Assembly (NCBI GenBank): GCA_035491935.1
Contig: DATJJW010000080.1
Coordinates: 1 to 19,266 of the forward strand
Direction: 5' to 3'
DNA from: DATJJW01 sp035491935
GTDB lineage: Bacteria > Pseudomonadota > Alphaproteobacteria > ATCC43930 > CGMCC-115725
Length of the DNA stretch: 19,266 nt
Below the pieces are notes generated by a model. The model made no database searches. It was not told the DNA's origin and saw only the letters and a list, made by a program, of their open reading frames with translations. This document shows, piece after piece, positions 6,609 to 15,055 of this stretch (the stretch's first letter is position 1; every line of letters begins with the position of its first letter). The position numbers and the translations under genes are program-made.

Positions 6609-7994
6609 TTAGCCCGGCACATCGCCGATCGGCAGGTCCAGAATACATCGCAATCCGGGCTGATTGTCTTCGAGACAGAATGTTCCCGCATGCAGGTTGG
6701 TGATTGCCTGCACCAGCGACAGGCCAAGCCCGTTCCCGCGGGACGATCGGCTGGCATCGAGGCGGAAGAAGCGCTTCATCACATCCTGATGGCGCGCCTT
6801 GGGAATGCCCGGACCGTTATCGGCAACGGTGACGCGTATGATCTCTCCAAGCTCCGATGACCAGCGATATGCGCTTACATGGATTTGCGTACCCTCGGGC
6901 GTGTGCGCGATCGCATTGTCGATGAGGTTCGCTACCAGCTGCATCAACAGCTGTTCGTCGCCGACCATGTCGAGCCGTCGGCCTCCGGTATAGGTCAGCT
7001 TCCTACCCTCGGCCTCGGCGACGACCTGATACCCATCGACCAAGACACCGACCAGGGCCGCCAAGTCGACTGGCGCGAAGTGCGATCGCTGTTTGCCGGA
7101 CTCGATCTGGGCAATGCGCAGCAACGCGCTGAACGTCTCGAGCATGGCGTTGGCATCGCCGGTCGCGCCGTCGAGGAACTCGTGCATCTCATCGTTCGTC
7201 AGGTCCCTCCTCTTCACCGCTTCGAGCTTATGGCACAGGCGGGTCAACGGCGTTCGCAGGTCATGCGCGATGTTGCTCGACACCTGCTGCAATCCGACCA
7301 TCAGTTCCTGGATCCGGTCGAGCATCTGGTTGAGGCTGACGGCCAGATGGTCGAATTCATCCTCGACGCCGCGCAGCGTGATGCGTTCATGCAGGTTCCC
7401 CGACATGATCCGCCGGCTGGTCTGGCTGATCGTTTCGATGCGTCTCAATATCTGCCCGCTGACGACAAATCCGGTGGCCAAGGCCAGGAGGATGGTGATC
7501 AGCCCTACCCACAGGAAGAGATGCACCAAGGCCTCCCGCATCTGGGTACGCTCCTGGACGCTCATACCGACGAAAAGGAAGCAGCCATCGGGCAGGATGA
7601 CGCCCTTGCCCCTGATGCGGATGCGCTGTCCCCCCGAGGTCCGTGGGGCCAAGGAGACCTCACGGATGCCGGTTGTCCTGTCCAACTGCCCCATGTTCGA
7701 CGCCACGGTGTGTCCCGAGCCGTTTTCCAACAGGTAATATGTACCTGGGGAGTGCTCGATCATTCCCGCGACGACCCGCATCACGGCTGCCGGGTTGATG
7801 ACGCCCGCGTCGGCCTGGATCTCGGAGACTTCGTTCGCGACAGTCGTGTCGATCTGCTGGGCCACCGACGAGTCGACGAACCAGATGACAGTCCAGGCGA
7901 GCGCACTGACCGACAGCAGGAATGTGGCTGCGTAAAGCAGGGTCGACCGGAAGCTCGTCATGCGCAGGATGCGCATCAGCTGAGGTAGGCGCAT
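6609..7994 (-). CDS. Sensor histidine kinase (HAMP, HisKA, HATPase)
   Basis: Membrane sensor kinase of 461 residues. Transmembrane helix 1 lies at about 18-40, a periplasmic sensor region at about 41-155, helix 2 at about 158-180 and a HAMP linker at about 178-230. The H-box NIAHDLRTPL carries the phospho-accepting His244. The catalytic domain shows an N-box (LVANLIDNAIAHTPEG, about 353-368), G1 (ADNGPGIP, about 391-398), an F-box (FFRLD) and G2 (GNGLGLSL, about 420-427). All key residues are present. The periplasmic domain has no Cys or His cluster that would suggest a metal sensor, so the stimulus is unknown. It follows the response regulator by 12 nt and is surely co-transcribed with it. 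No clear ribosome-binding site marks the ATG at 7994; ATG codons at residues 7 and 12 are alternatives. Confidence 0.93.
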   Translation of the reverse strand: MRLPQLMRILRMTSFRSTLLYAATFLLSVSALAWTVIWFVDSSVAQQIDTTVANEVSEIQADAGVINPAAVMRVVAGMIEHSPGTYYLLENGSGHTVASNMGQLDRTTGIREVSLAPRTSGGQRIRIRGKGVILPDGCFLFVGMSVQERTQMREALVHLFLWVGLITILLALATGFVVSGQILRRIETISQTSRRIMSGNLHERITLRGVEDEFDHLAVSLNQMLDRIQELMVGLQQVSSNIAHDLRTPLTRLCHKLEAVKRRDLTNDEMHEFLDGATGDANAMLETFSALLRIAQIESGKQRSHFAPVDLAALVGVLVDGYQVVAEAEGRKLTYTGGRRLDMVGDEQLLMQLVANLIDNAIAHTPEGTQIHVSAYRWSSELGEIIRVTVADNGPGIPKARHQDVMKRFFRLDASRSSRGNGLGLSLVQAITNLHAGTFCLEDNQPGLRCILDLPIGDVPG

Positions 7995-8006
7995 TGGGCG
8001 GGGCGA

Positions 8007-8696
8007 TCAAAGGGAGGTGCTGGCAATATATCCCGAGCCGCGGATTGTATGGATCAATTCCGGGCCGCCGGGACGGCTGATTTTGTTGCGTAGCCGACTA
8101 ATATGGCTCTCGATGAAATTCGTCCGCGGCACGAAGCTGAAGCCGAATACCTGCTCCAGCAGCATCGTTCGCGTAACCAGCGAATTCGCATTGCGCAGGA
8201 AATATTCCAGCAGCTGGAATTCCCGGTGCTGCAAGACGATGGGCGCGCCGCACCGTTTGACGGTCCTGGATATGAGGTCCATCTCGATATCCGCGAGCCG
8301 AAGCACGGTGTCCGGGCCGATCCTCAGCGGACGACGGCTCAGGGCCTGGACGCGGGCGGAAAGCTCCACCATCGCGAACGGCTTGGACAGGTAATCGTCG
8401 CCGCCGGCATTCAAGCCTTCGACCCGATCATGCACGCCACTCATGGTGGTCAGCACCAGGATGGGTGTCGCCGTATCCTGTTTCCGGAATTCCTTGATCA
8501 AAGTCAGGCCATCGAGCTCAGGCAGCATCCGGTCCACAATCAACATGTCCCAGGGCTCGGCGAGAGACCTGTCGAGCGCCTCTGCGCCGTCGGCGATGCA
8601 AGCGACCATGTGGCCTTCGCCGCTCAAGGCCTTGGTCACATAATCCGCCGTCTCCTGGTCGTCCTCCACAAGAAGGATTTTCATCAAGCTAATCAT
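8007..8696 (-). CDS. OmpR/PhoB-family response regulator
   Basis: DNA-binding response regulator of 229 residues. The receiver domain (about 5-118) has the acidic pocket EDD (11-13), the phospho-acceptor Asp55 in MLIVDRMLP, the conserved Thr in VLTTM (83-84) and Lys105 in LSKPF. The C-terminal winged helix (about 130-228) has LQHREFQLLEYFLRNAN, the recognition-helix region TNFIESHISRLRNKI and the family ending IHTIRGSGYI. It forms a two-component system with the kinase gene 12 nt downstream, and the efflux pump gene beyond is a plausible target. The translation may begin at ATG 8696 or at the ATG four codons later (MKILLVEDD), which is the more typical opening; neither has a good ribosome-binding site. 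Confidence 0.93.
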   Translation of the reverse strand: MISLMKILLVEDDQETADYVTKALSGEGHMVACIADGAEALDRSLAEPWDMLIVDRMLPELDGLTLIKEFRKQDTATPILVLTTMSGVHDRVEGLNAGGDDYLSKPFAMVELSARVQALSRRPLRIGPDTVLRLADIEMDLISRTVKRCGAPIVLQHREFQLLEYFLRNANSLVTRTMLLEQVFGFSFVPRTNFIESHISRLRNKISRPGGPELIHTIRGSGYIASTSL

Positions 8697-9117
8697 GCCG
8701 AATTCGCGATCGCTCTAAATCTTGCCCGTCTTGCCGTCGCCCCGGTATGCCCGGGATGACTGGATACTCAAACGCACTCCCGTGGCCCCGACAACATACC
8801 CATCGAGGGTTGACCAAAGACGCATGAGTTCATCAACCAACATTGTCGATTCCCATAGTCGCGGTAGCCGTGTCGAACAATCTTACCTCGTTCACACGTC
8901 CCGAATGACCAAGCAGCCCCAATACGGCGGCAGAGGGCATCTCGTAGGTGTCGCTCACAATGCTGCGACCGGCTTCGCCTCGGCAACAATCGAAGGCTGG
9001 GCCATGCCGGTCATCGACCATCTCCTGCCGGATCTCGACGGCATCCTTCATCCGGCATTGCTGTGATGCCATCGAAGGCCTCGCCGAAGCCATGTGCCGC
9101 GGGCTATTACCGAAAGC
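8697..9117. other. Non-coding gap between divergent genes
   Basis: About 420 bp between the response regulator (-) and the methyltransferase (+). No open frame here looks like a real protein: frames on both strands lack recognisable motifs and ribosome-binding sites. Base composition looks less GC-rich than the genes on either side. Divergent promoters must lie here, but I found no convincing pair of boxes. A weak candidate on the minus strand has TTGTTC and TATGGG 17 nt apart (-10 at 8852-8857). It may be decayed coding DNA. Confidence 0.4.
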
Positions 9118-10389
9118 ATGCCCGGCGATCTTCTTATCCATGAACTAGGCCCCAAAGGTGACGGCGTACACCGGTCGCAAGCCGGGACTGTCTATGTCGA
9201 TCGCGCCCTGCCGGGCGAAAGGATCCAGGCCACGATCCGCCGTGGCGTCGACGGTGTCCTGCGCGGCGATCTGCTCAAGGTGGTCAAGGTCTCGCCCCAT
9301 CGCGTCAGGGCGCCGTGCCCGAATTATGATGTCTGCGGTGGCTGTACCCTGCAGCACGCCAAGGATGAATTTTACCGGCACTGGAAAGTCGACGTCGTTC
9401 GCGAGGCCCTGCGCGGCAAGGGCTTGAAGCCGAGGATCTGGCGCGATCCGGTTTTCCTGCCCGCCGGGGACCGCCGCCGCGCCACCTTCAACGCCTACAA
9501 GAAAGACAACATCGTCACCTTGGGCCACTACCGGCGCCGCGGACACCAGGTGACCGACATTGCCTCGTGCCTTGTCGCCGATCCCACCATCATGGACATG
9601 CGCGCTCGGCTGACGGCATTGCTCGCGCTGATCTTGCAGGAGGGCAAACCGGCCTCGGTCTTCTTCCAAACCGTAAATGGTCAGTTCGACGTCGTCATCA
9701 GCGGCCCCGTCGGCAAGCGAGGCCGACCCGATATGCCGACGCGCGAGGCCATCGCGCGGTTCGCACGAGCATCGGGCGTCGACCGCATTGCCTGGCGCGC
9801 CACTCTGGACGATGCCGCCGAGGTCATCATCGAAATCAGCCCGCCGCGTGCCCGGTTCGGCGCTCTTGAGGTCATTCTGCCGCCCCTCGCCTTCTTGCAG
9901 CCGACGCAAGCCGGCGAGGATGCCCTGGTCAATGCCGTTATGGAGTTGCTGCCGCGGACCGGCAAATTCGCCGATCTATTTTCCGGCTGCGGCACCTTCA
10001 CCGGCCCGATGCTGGGACGCGGCGCCGTCGATGCCTATGAGAGCGTCGGCCCCGCCATCCGCGCCCTCGACAAGGCGAAGGGCGCCAGGCCGTTGAAGGC
10101 CATACGCCGGGATCTCTTCGCCAATCCGCTGCGCCGCGACGAGGCCAACCGCTACGACGCCATCGTCTTCGATCCACCACGCGCCGGCGCGCAGGAGCAG
10201 GTCCGAACTCTGGCTTCCGCCAGAACGCCGCTCCTTGTCGGCGTCTCCTGCAACCCCGCGACATTCGCCCGCGACGCCCGCATCCTCGTCGATGGCGGCT
10301 ATCGGCTCGACAGCGTCCGTGTCATCGATCAATTCACCTGGTCCCACCACGTCGAACTGGTCGCCGCCTTTACCAAACGCTCCCGATGA
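9118..10389 (+). CDS. TrmA/RlmD-family RNA (uracil-C5)-methyltransferase
   Basis: SAM-dependent enzyme of 423 residues that should methylate C5 of a uridine in RNA, most likely 23S rRNA (RlmD/RumA type). A TRAM-like beta-barrel opens the protein (GDLLIHELGPKGDGVH). The Fe-S cluster ligands are C67, C73 and C76 (CPNYDVCGGC) plus C151. Gln261 in FLQPTQAG fits the substrate-binding FxQ-type motif, FADLFSGCGTFT (about 284-295) binds SAM, FDPPRAG (about 351-357) is motif IV, the nucleophile is C378 in VSCNPATFARD, and E413 in HHVELV is the expected general base. All catalytic residues are present. I chose ATG 9118 because it begins the TRAM-like fold; a GTG at 9094 would add eight residues. Neither has a strong ribosome-binding site. 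The gene converges on the MBL-fold hydrolase gene, with 25 nt between them. The exact target position is inferred only. Confidence 0.92.
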   Translation: MPGDLLIHELGPKGDGVHRSQAGTVYVDRALPGERIQATIRRGVDGVLRGDLLKVVKVSPHRVRAPCPNYDVCGGCTLQHAKDEFYRHWKVDVVREALRGKGLKPRIWRDPVFLPAGDRRRATFNAYKKDNIVTLGHYRRRGHQVTDIASCLVADPTIMDMRARLTALLALILQEGKPASVFFQTVNGQFDVVISGPVGKRGRPDMPTREAIARFARASGVDRIAWRATLDDAAEVIIEISPPRARFGALEVILPPLAFLQPTQAGEDALVNAVMELLPRTGKFADLFSGCGTFTGPMLGRGAVDAYESVGPAIRALDKAKGARPLKAIRRDLFANPLRRDEANRYDAIVFDPPRAGAQEQVRTLASARTPLLVGVSCNPATFARDARILVDGGYRLDSVRVIDQFTWSHHVELVAAFTKRSR

Positions 10390-10393
10390 ACCC

Positions 10394-10408
10394 CGGTCTC
10401 TTCGACCG
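10394..10408. terminator. Small hairpin between convergent genes
   Basis: CGGTC and GACCG pair around a 5-nt loop in the 25-nt gap between the convergent methyltransferase and MBL-fold genes. There is no T tract on either strand, so it is at best a weak or Rho-assisted end signal. Confidence 0.25.
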
Positions 10409-10414
10409 CAGCCG

Positions 10415-11212
10415 CTAGGCTTCCAGCACCAGCCCGTCCCAGCCGGCTTCGACGCCGGGCGGCAGCAGCCTGGTGATCGCGGCGTAGTCGGCACTGGGAT
10501 CGAGATGGGTCAGCACGGCACGTTCTGGCTTGATCAGGCCGATCCAGTGCAGGCTCGCCTCCAGATGGCAATGGGTCGGGTGCGCCGGCTGAATGCGCAC
10601 GCAATCGACGATCCAGGTCCTGACCCCCTGCAGGGCCGCCAGCGCGACATCATCGAGCCGGACGAAATCGGTCGAATAGGCGAAATCGCCGATGCGGAAC
10701 CCCAGGCTGTTGGTGAAGCCATGATCCTGGACGAAGGGGACGATCTCGATGCCTGCCGCCTCGAACGGCCCATCGATGACATGGGCGTCGATGGTCGGCT
10801 TGTAGAAGGCGGCGATGGCGGGGTCGTTCTGCTCCAGCACATAGCCGAAGCGCTGGCGCAGATCGCCCATCGCCTCGGCCGAGGCCCAGATCGGCAGGCG
10901 CATCCGCTGCGTCCGGTTGAACGACCGCAGTTCGTCGATGCCATGGGTGTGGTCGGCATGGGAATGGGTGAACAGCACGCCGTCCAGCCTTGTGACGTCG
11001 TTGCGCAGCATCTGTTCGCGCAGATCCGGGCCGGTATCGACCAGCAATGTCTTCACCGTGCCCGCCGCATCCGGCGCCTGGATCACGACCGACGGCCGGC
11101 TCCGGCGGTTCTTGGGATTTGCCGGGTCGCAGGCACCCCAGTCACCGGTCGCCGTCGGCACGCCTTGCGAGCCGCCGCAACCCAGCATGATGACCCGGAT
11201 CTTGCCCGCCAT
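10415..11212 (-). CDS. PhnP-like metallo-beta-lactamase-fold hydrolase
   Basis: Probable metal-dependent phosphodiesterase or related hydrolase of 265 residues in the PhnP group. It opens with MAGKIRVIMLGCGGSQGVP, typical of the group. The metal site is HSHADH (83-88), H164 (VQDHGF), D182 (YSTDF) and H236 (LTHLDPSADY). The Cys-rich zinc loop of E. coli PhnP is not evident; GDWGACDPANPKNRR occupies that area with a single Cys. The start codon overlaps the tatD-family stop codon by 1 nt (TGATG), so translation is probably coupled. In many alphaproteobacteria this gene is the last of the holB-metG-tatD set, which suggests a housekeeping role rather than phosphonate metabolism. The real substrate is not known. 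Confidence 0.88.
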   Translation of the reverse strand: MAGKIRVIMLGCGGSQGVPTATGDWGACDPANPKNRRSRPSVVIQAPDAAGTVKTLLVDTGPDLREQMLRNDVTRLDGVLFTHSHADHTHGIDELRSFNRTQRMRLPIWASAEAMGDLRQRFGYVLEQNDPAIAAFYKPTIDAHVIDGPFEAAGIEIVPFVQDHGFTNSLGFRIGDFAYSTDFVRLDDVALAALQGVRTWIVDCVRIQPAHPTHCHLEASLHWIGLIKPERAVLTHLDPSADYAAITRLLPPGVEAGWDGLVLEA

Positions 11213-12015
11213 CAGGCGTGCTGCCCCGCCGGCCTCGCCTTACCGAACAGGCGATGGAAATTCGCTGTCGTGACGGCGGCCAGTTCCTCGACGGAGATGC
11301 CCTTGATCTTGGCGACCGCCTCGGCCGTGTGCACGACGAAGGCCGGTTCGTTGGGCTTGCCGCGCTTCGGCACCGGCGCCAGGAACGGCGCATCCGTCTC
11401 GACCAGCAGCCGGTCGAGCGGCACGTCGCGCACGATTTGGCGCAGATCCTCGGCATTCTTGAAGGTGATGATGCCCGAGAAGGAAACGTAGAAGCCGAGC
11501 TCGATCCCGCGCATCGCCAGTGCATGGCCGGAGGTGAAGCAATGCAGCACGCCCGAAAGATTGCCGTCAGCGCAAGCCTCGCCCAGGATCGCCGCCGTAT
11601 CCTCATCCGCCTCGCGGGTGTGGATCACCACCGGCACCTTAGCCTGCTTGGCAGCCTCGATATGAGTGCGGAACACCGCCGCCTGCACGTCGCGCGGGCT
11701 GAAATCATAGTGGTAGTCGAGGCCGCATTCGCCGATGGCGATGACCTTGTCATGGGCGGCGTGGGCCACCAGGGTCTCGACCAGCGTACCCGGTTTCTTG
11801 GCCGCCTCATGCGGGTGGGTCCCGACCGTGCACCAGATGTCCGGATCGCTCTCGGCGATGGCGCGCACGCCATCGAATTCCGAAAGCTGGGTACAGATCG
11901 TCACCATGCTGCCGATGCCGGCATTGCGCGCCCGCGCGATCACACCGGCACGGTCCTGGGCCAGTTCCGGATAATCCAGGTGGCAATGGCTGTCGACGAG
12001 CAGCGGCCGGCTCAT
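11212..12015 (-). CDS. TatD/YcfH-family metal-dependent deoxyribonuclease
   Basis: TIM-barrel hydrolase of 267 residues, the usual length. Metal ligands are visible in order: DSHCHLD (H10, H12), GECGLDYHY (E96), HTREADED (H132), HCFTSG (H158) and ETDAPFLAP (D208). GTHPHE (about 65-70) is also a family signature. TatD proteins are 3'-5' exonucleases acting on DNA, but YcfH-type members may have other substrates such as D-aminoacyl esters; the subgroup cannot be settled by eye. It overlaps metG by 4 nt at its start (ATGA) and the MBL-fold gene by 1 nt at its end. Confidence 0.94.
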   Translation of the reverse strand: MSRPLLVDSHCHLDYPELAQDRAGVIARARNAGIGSMVTICTQLSEFDGVRAIAESDPDIWCTVGTHPHEAAKKPGTLVETLVAHAAHDKVIAIGECGLDYHYDFSPRDVQAAVFRTHIEAAKQAKVPVVIHTREADEDTAAILGEACADGNLSGVLHCFTSGHALAMRGIELGFYVSFSGIITFKNAEDLRQIVRDVPLDRLLVETDAPFLAPVPKRGKPNEPAFVVHTAEAVAKIKGISVEELAAVTTANFHRLFGKARPAGQHA

Positions 12016-13562
12016 GAAGCGGCCCCGGCCGGCATCTCGACCTTGGGGAAGACGCCCTTCGGCGCCGGCAGCGGCGTGCCCGGCGCGATAGGCGAGGCTC
12101 CCATTCCTTCGACACGCTCGAACAGCCGCTCGTCTTCCGGCAGCGCCAGCTGGTCGAGGATGCGCGATGCCGCATCCGGCATGATCGGCTGGATCAGGAT
12201 GCCCAGCACACGGATGACGTCGACCAGCACCGCCAGCACGCTCGCCATGCGCTCGGGATCGGTCTTGGAGAGCTTCCAGGGCTCCTGATCCTGCATGTAG
12301 AGGTTGGCGGCCCCCGAGACGGCCCAGATCTTCGCCAGCACCTGGTGCAGCTCACAGCGTTCGACATGCTCGCGCAAGGCCGGCAGCAGCGCATAGGCTT
12401 GGTCGAGCAATGCCTTGTCGGTCTCGGTGAGATTGCCCAGCGCCGGTGCCGCGGCCGCGCAATTCTTCTGCACCATGCTCAGCACGCGCTGCGCCAGGTT
12501 GCCGAAATTGTTGGCGAGCTCGGCATTGATGCGGTTGACCATCGCCTGGTGCGAGAAATCGCCATCCTGGCCGAACGGCACCTCGCGCAGGAGGAAGTAG
12601 CGCGTCTGGTCCAGGCCATAGGTCTCGATGAGCTGGAACGGGTCGATGACGTTGCCCAGCGACTTCGAGATCTTCTGCCCCTCATTGGTCCACCAGCCAT
12701 GTGCGAAGACCTTCTTCGGCACCGGCAATCCGGCCGCCATCAGAAAGGCCGGCCAATAGACCGCGTGGAAGCGCACGATGTCCTTGCCGACCATATGGAT
12801 GTCGGCCGGCCAGAAGGTCTTGAAGGCTTCCGCGTCCTGGTCGGGATAGCCGACCGCCGTCAGGTAATTGGTCAGGGCGTCGAGCCAGACATACATGATG
12901 TGCTTCTCGTCGCCCGGCACCTTCACGCCCCAATCGAAGGTGGTGCGCGAGATCGAGAGGTCCTTGAGCCCGCCCTTGACGAAGCTCACCACCTCGTTGC
13001 GCCGGCTGTCCGGGCCGATGAAATCGGGGTTCGCCTCGTAGAAAGCCAGCAGCTTGTCGCCCCATTCGGAGAGACGGAAGAAATAGCTCGGCTCCTCGAC
13101 CCATTCGACCGGCGCGCCGGTCGGCGCAGCGCCGCCCACCAGCTCCGCCTCGGCATAGAAGGCCTCGTCGCGCACCGAATACCAGCCGGCATAGCTGCCG
13201 AGATAGATCGCCCCCGTCTCGACCAGCCGGCGCCACAGCGCCTGGCATGCCGCGATGTGGCGCGGCTCGGTCGTACGGATGAAATCATCGTTCGAGATGT
13301 TGAGGGTCTCTGCCAGGACGCGGAAATTCGCCGACACCGCGTCGCAGAACTCGATCGGGGCGACACCGGCAGCCGCGGCCGATTTCTCGACCTTCTGGCC
13401 ATGCTCGTCCGTACCGGTGAGGAAATGCACATGCCTGCCGTCGAGACGCATGAAGCGCGCAATCACGTCACAGGCCAGCGTCGTATAGGCGTGGCCGATA
13501 TGCGGCTTGTCATTGACGTAGTAGATGGGCGTCGTGATGTAGAACGGCTGGCCTGCCGGCAT
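12012..13562 (-). CDS. metG: Methionyl-tRNA synthetase
   Basis: Class I aminoacyl-tRNA synthetase of 516 residues that charges tRNA-Met. The HIGH motif is HIGH (21-24) in TPIYYVNDKPHIGHAYTT, and the KMSKS loop is KISKS (about 297-301). Other hallmarks are TGTDEHG, FHAVYWPAFLMAAG and an anticodon-binding domain with FGNLAQR and EPWKL. The connective-peptide region reads GWYSVRDEAFY without a zinc-binding CxxC set. There is no C-terminal EMAP/Trbp domain, so it belongs to the short form. I chose ATG 13562 because GGAG lies 8 nt upstream; the in-frame TTG at 13580 is unlikely. The ATGA overlap with the tatD-family gene indicates one operon; holB ends 66 nt upstream. Confidence 0.97.
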   Translation of the reverse strand: MPAGQPFYITTPIYYVNDKPHIGHAYTTLACDVIARFMRLDGRHVHFLTGTDEHGQKVEKSAAAAGVAPIEFCDAVSANFRVLAETLNISNDDFIRTTEPRHIAACQALWRRLVETGAIYLGSYAGWYSVRDEAFYAEAELVGGAAPTGAPVEWVEEPSYFFRLSEWGDKLLAFYEANPDFIGPDSRRNEVVSFVKGGLKDLSISRTTFDWGVKVPGDEKHIMYVWLDALTNYLTAVGYPDQDAEAFKTFWPADIHMVGKDIVRFHAVYWPAFLMAAGLPVPKKVFAHGWWTNEGQKISKSLGNVIDPFQLIETYGLDQTRYFLLREVPFGQDGDFSHQAMVNRINAELANNFGNLAQRVLSMVQKNCAAAAPALGNLTETDKALLDQAYALLPALREHVERCELHQVLAKIWAVSGAANLYMQDQEPWKLSKTDPERMASVLAVLVDVIRVLGILIQPIMPDAASRILDQLALPEDERLFERVEGMGASPIAPGTPLPAPKGVFPKVEMPAGAAS

Positions 13563-13628
13563 CCGTCGGTCTCCGGACAATAAGAGGTCCCGCAGCAGAT
13601 ATGATATCGGCTTGGGTAGGAATCGAAC

Positions 13629-14756
13629 TCAGGCGCTAGCAGCGGCCTCGAGCGCGAAGAATGCGTCGAGTACGACTTGCTTGCGGTCGAGGTTGACGCT
13701 GTCGGCCTGGGCGAACAAAGCGCGCAGGTTCTCCCACACATCGACCCAGCGATCAAGGCGGCCGGAGGCCGCGAGCCGGGATGCCAGATCGGCTTCGCCC
13801 TGCACCACCTCCGGTATTCTTTCTCCACCGCCGGCTGCCGTCACCACCATCCGCTGCAGCCAGTCGACGAGCAGGCCGAAGAATGTCGCATAGCTCTCGA
13901 CCGCATCGGGCCGGGCGAGCTTGTCGGCGAGTTGATGCAGCACCAGCCCGTCCAGCTGCGGCAGGCCGTTCAGCAGGCCGATGAGCTGACGGTAGAGCTC
14001 GAGCCCGCCAGCCTCGGCCAGATCGAGCGCCTTGCCGACCGAGCCGTCGGAGAGTGCCGCCAGCGCCGCGCGCTCCTCGGATGAGGCTTCCGGCAGATGC
14101 GCGGCCACCAGCCCCGTCACCTCCTCCAGCGCCAGAGGCTGCAGGTTCACCATGCGGCAGCGCGAGCGGATGGTCGGCAGCAGCCGGCCCGGCGCGTGGC
14201 AGACGAGCAGCAGCAGCGCCCGGCGCGGCGGCTCCTCCAGGATCTTCAGCAGCGCATTGGCGGCATTGCGGTTCATTTCGTCGGCGCTGTCGACCACGAC
14301 GATGCGCCAGCCGCCCTCGGCCGAGGTCAGATGCAGGAAATGGCCGATCTCGCGCACATCCTCGATCACGATCTCGCCGCGCAGCTTCTTACGCTTGGCA
14401 TCCCAGCCGCGCTCGATGGTGAGCAGATCGGCATGGCCCGCCGCCGCGACCCGGCGCGCCACCACATGGGATGGATCGAGGAACAGCCCGGGCGGCGGCT
14501 CGGCCGGTCCGAACAGCCCCACGGCATCCTTCCCTAACATATCGCTTGGGGCCTCTGCCTGGCCTGCCAGCAGCCAACGGGCGAAACGATAGGCGAGAGT
14601 CGCCTTGCCGATGCCGCGTGGGCCGCCCAGGATCACCGCATGCGGCATGCGGCCGGCGCGCGCCGTCTCGGCCAGAAGATGCTCGGCCGCGCCGTGGCCC
14701 ACGAGATCGGGGTTGCGCCTGGGCGCCAGGGGATCGGGAAGCTCGTCCTCGCTCAT
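13629..14756 (-). CDS. holB: DNA polymerase III subunit delta'
   Basis: Clamp-loader subunit of 375 residues. It has a RecA/AAA+ fold with a P-loop GGPRGIGKAT (44-53), a Walker B-like VVVDSADEMN (about 153-162) followed by NALLKILEEPP, and the sensor/arginine motif TIRSRCR (195-201, SRC at 198-200). The C-terminal collar domain follows. I chose ATG 14756 because the protein family starts near here and GGTGAGG precedes it; the open frame extends further upstream but is not protein-like there. The first gene of the holB-metG-tatD-MBL operon. The tmk gene (thymidylate kinase), usually immediately upstream of holB in alphaproteobacteria, is absent: the next gene is the divergent autotransporter. 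Confidence 0.93.
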   Translation of the reverse strand: MSEDELPDPLAPRRNPDLVGHGAAEHLLAETARAGRMPHAVILGGPRGIGKATLAYRFARWLLAGQAEAPSDMLGKDAVGLFGPAEPPPGLFLDPSHVVARRVAAAGHADLLTIERGWDAKRKKLRGEIVIEDVREIGHFLHLTSAEGGWRIVVVDSADEMNRNAANALLKILEEPPRRALLLLVCHAPGRLLPTIRSRCRMVNLQPLALEEVTGLVAAHLPEASSEERAALAALSDGSVGKALDLAEAGGLELYRQLIGLLNGLPQLDGLVLHQLADKLARPDAVESYATFFGLLVDWLQRMVVTAAGGGERIPEVVQGEADLASRLAASGRLDRWVDVWENLRALFAQADSVNLDRKQVVLDAFFALEAAASA

Positions 14757-15002
14757 GGCCTCACCATCGCCGAAAGGCGCCGGTAAATAAAGCCTGCCCT
14801 TTGCTTCCCCGAGTCGCGTCTTCGGTGGTCGTCTTGCCCGCACCGCGCCCGCCTCGGCCGCATGCCCGGGAATGCTCCAAAGCCCCCCGAATCCTATCGA
14901 ATTACCGCATATCACATTAAGTCGCGGTACATCCTCGAAGTATCACAAGACCATCACGCATCTGCAACAATCCGCATGGATATGTCCTCCGCCTTTTCGC
15001 TG

Positions 15003-15025
15003 TCCCAAGAGGGGAATCCTTGGGA
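15003..15025 (+). promoter_or_regulatory. Inverted repeat in the autotransporter leader
   Basis: Arms TCCCAAG (15003-15009) and CTTGGGA (15019-15025) flank a 9-nt loop AGGGGAATC, 30 bp upstream of the ATG. In RNA this would be a 7-bp hairpin with a Shine-Dalgarno-like AGGGG in the loop and an in-frame TTG (15020) within the 3' arm. It could equally be a protein-binding dyad in the promoter. Confidence 0.4.
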
Positions 15026-15043
15026 GCGAACTCAGCCGGCTTA

Positions 15044-15050
15044 AAGGGGA
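15044..15050 (+). promoter_or_regulatory. Strong ribosome-binding site of the autotransporter gene
   Basis: AAGGGGA ends 5 nt before the ATG at 15056 and is the best ribosome-binding site in the window. The same octamer AGGGGAAT also occurs at 15010-15017, five nt before an in-frame TTG, so a start adding 12 residues is conceivable. The ATG is preferred because it is directly followed by a credible signal peptide. Confidence 0.75.
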
Positions 15051-15055
15051 ATTAC

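Larger units (their letters stand above)
14757..15055. other. Divergent intergenic region between holB and the autotransporter gene
   Basis: About 300 bp without a credible protein. The part near the autotransporter (about 14890-14990) is visibly more AT-rich than the coding DNA, including runs such as CGAATTACCGCATATCACATTAAG split across 14899-14922, which fits a promoter zone. No box pair is convincing. An inverted repeat and two Shine-Dalgarno-like AGGGG sequences lie at its right end and are listed separately. Confidence 0.5.

Noticed and set aside
8738..8752. CCGG-rich short hairpin upstream of the response regulator
   Set aside because: Only 5 bp of stem, with no T tract and no link to a promoter; likely chance in GC-rich DNA.
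8722..9066. A 114-codon + strand open frame in the 8.7-9.1 kb gap
   Set aside because: No ribosome-binding site, no recognisable motif and non-coding-like codon choice.
14757..14915. N-terminal extension of the holB frame
   Set aside because: The 53 extra residues are not like delta' proteins, and a better start with a purine-rich site lies at 14756.
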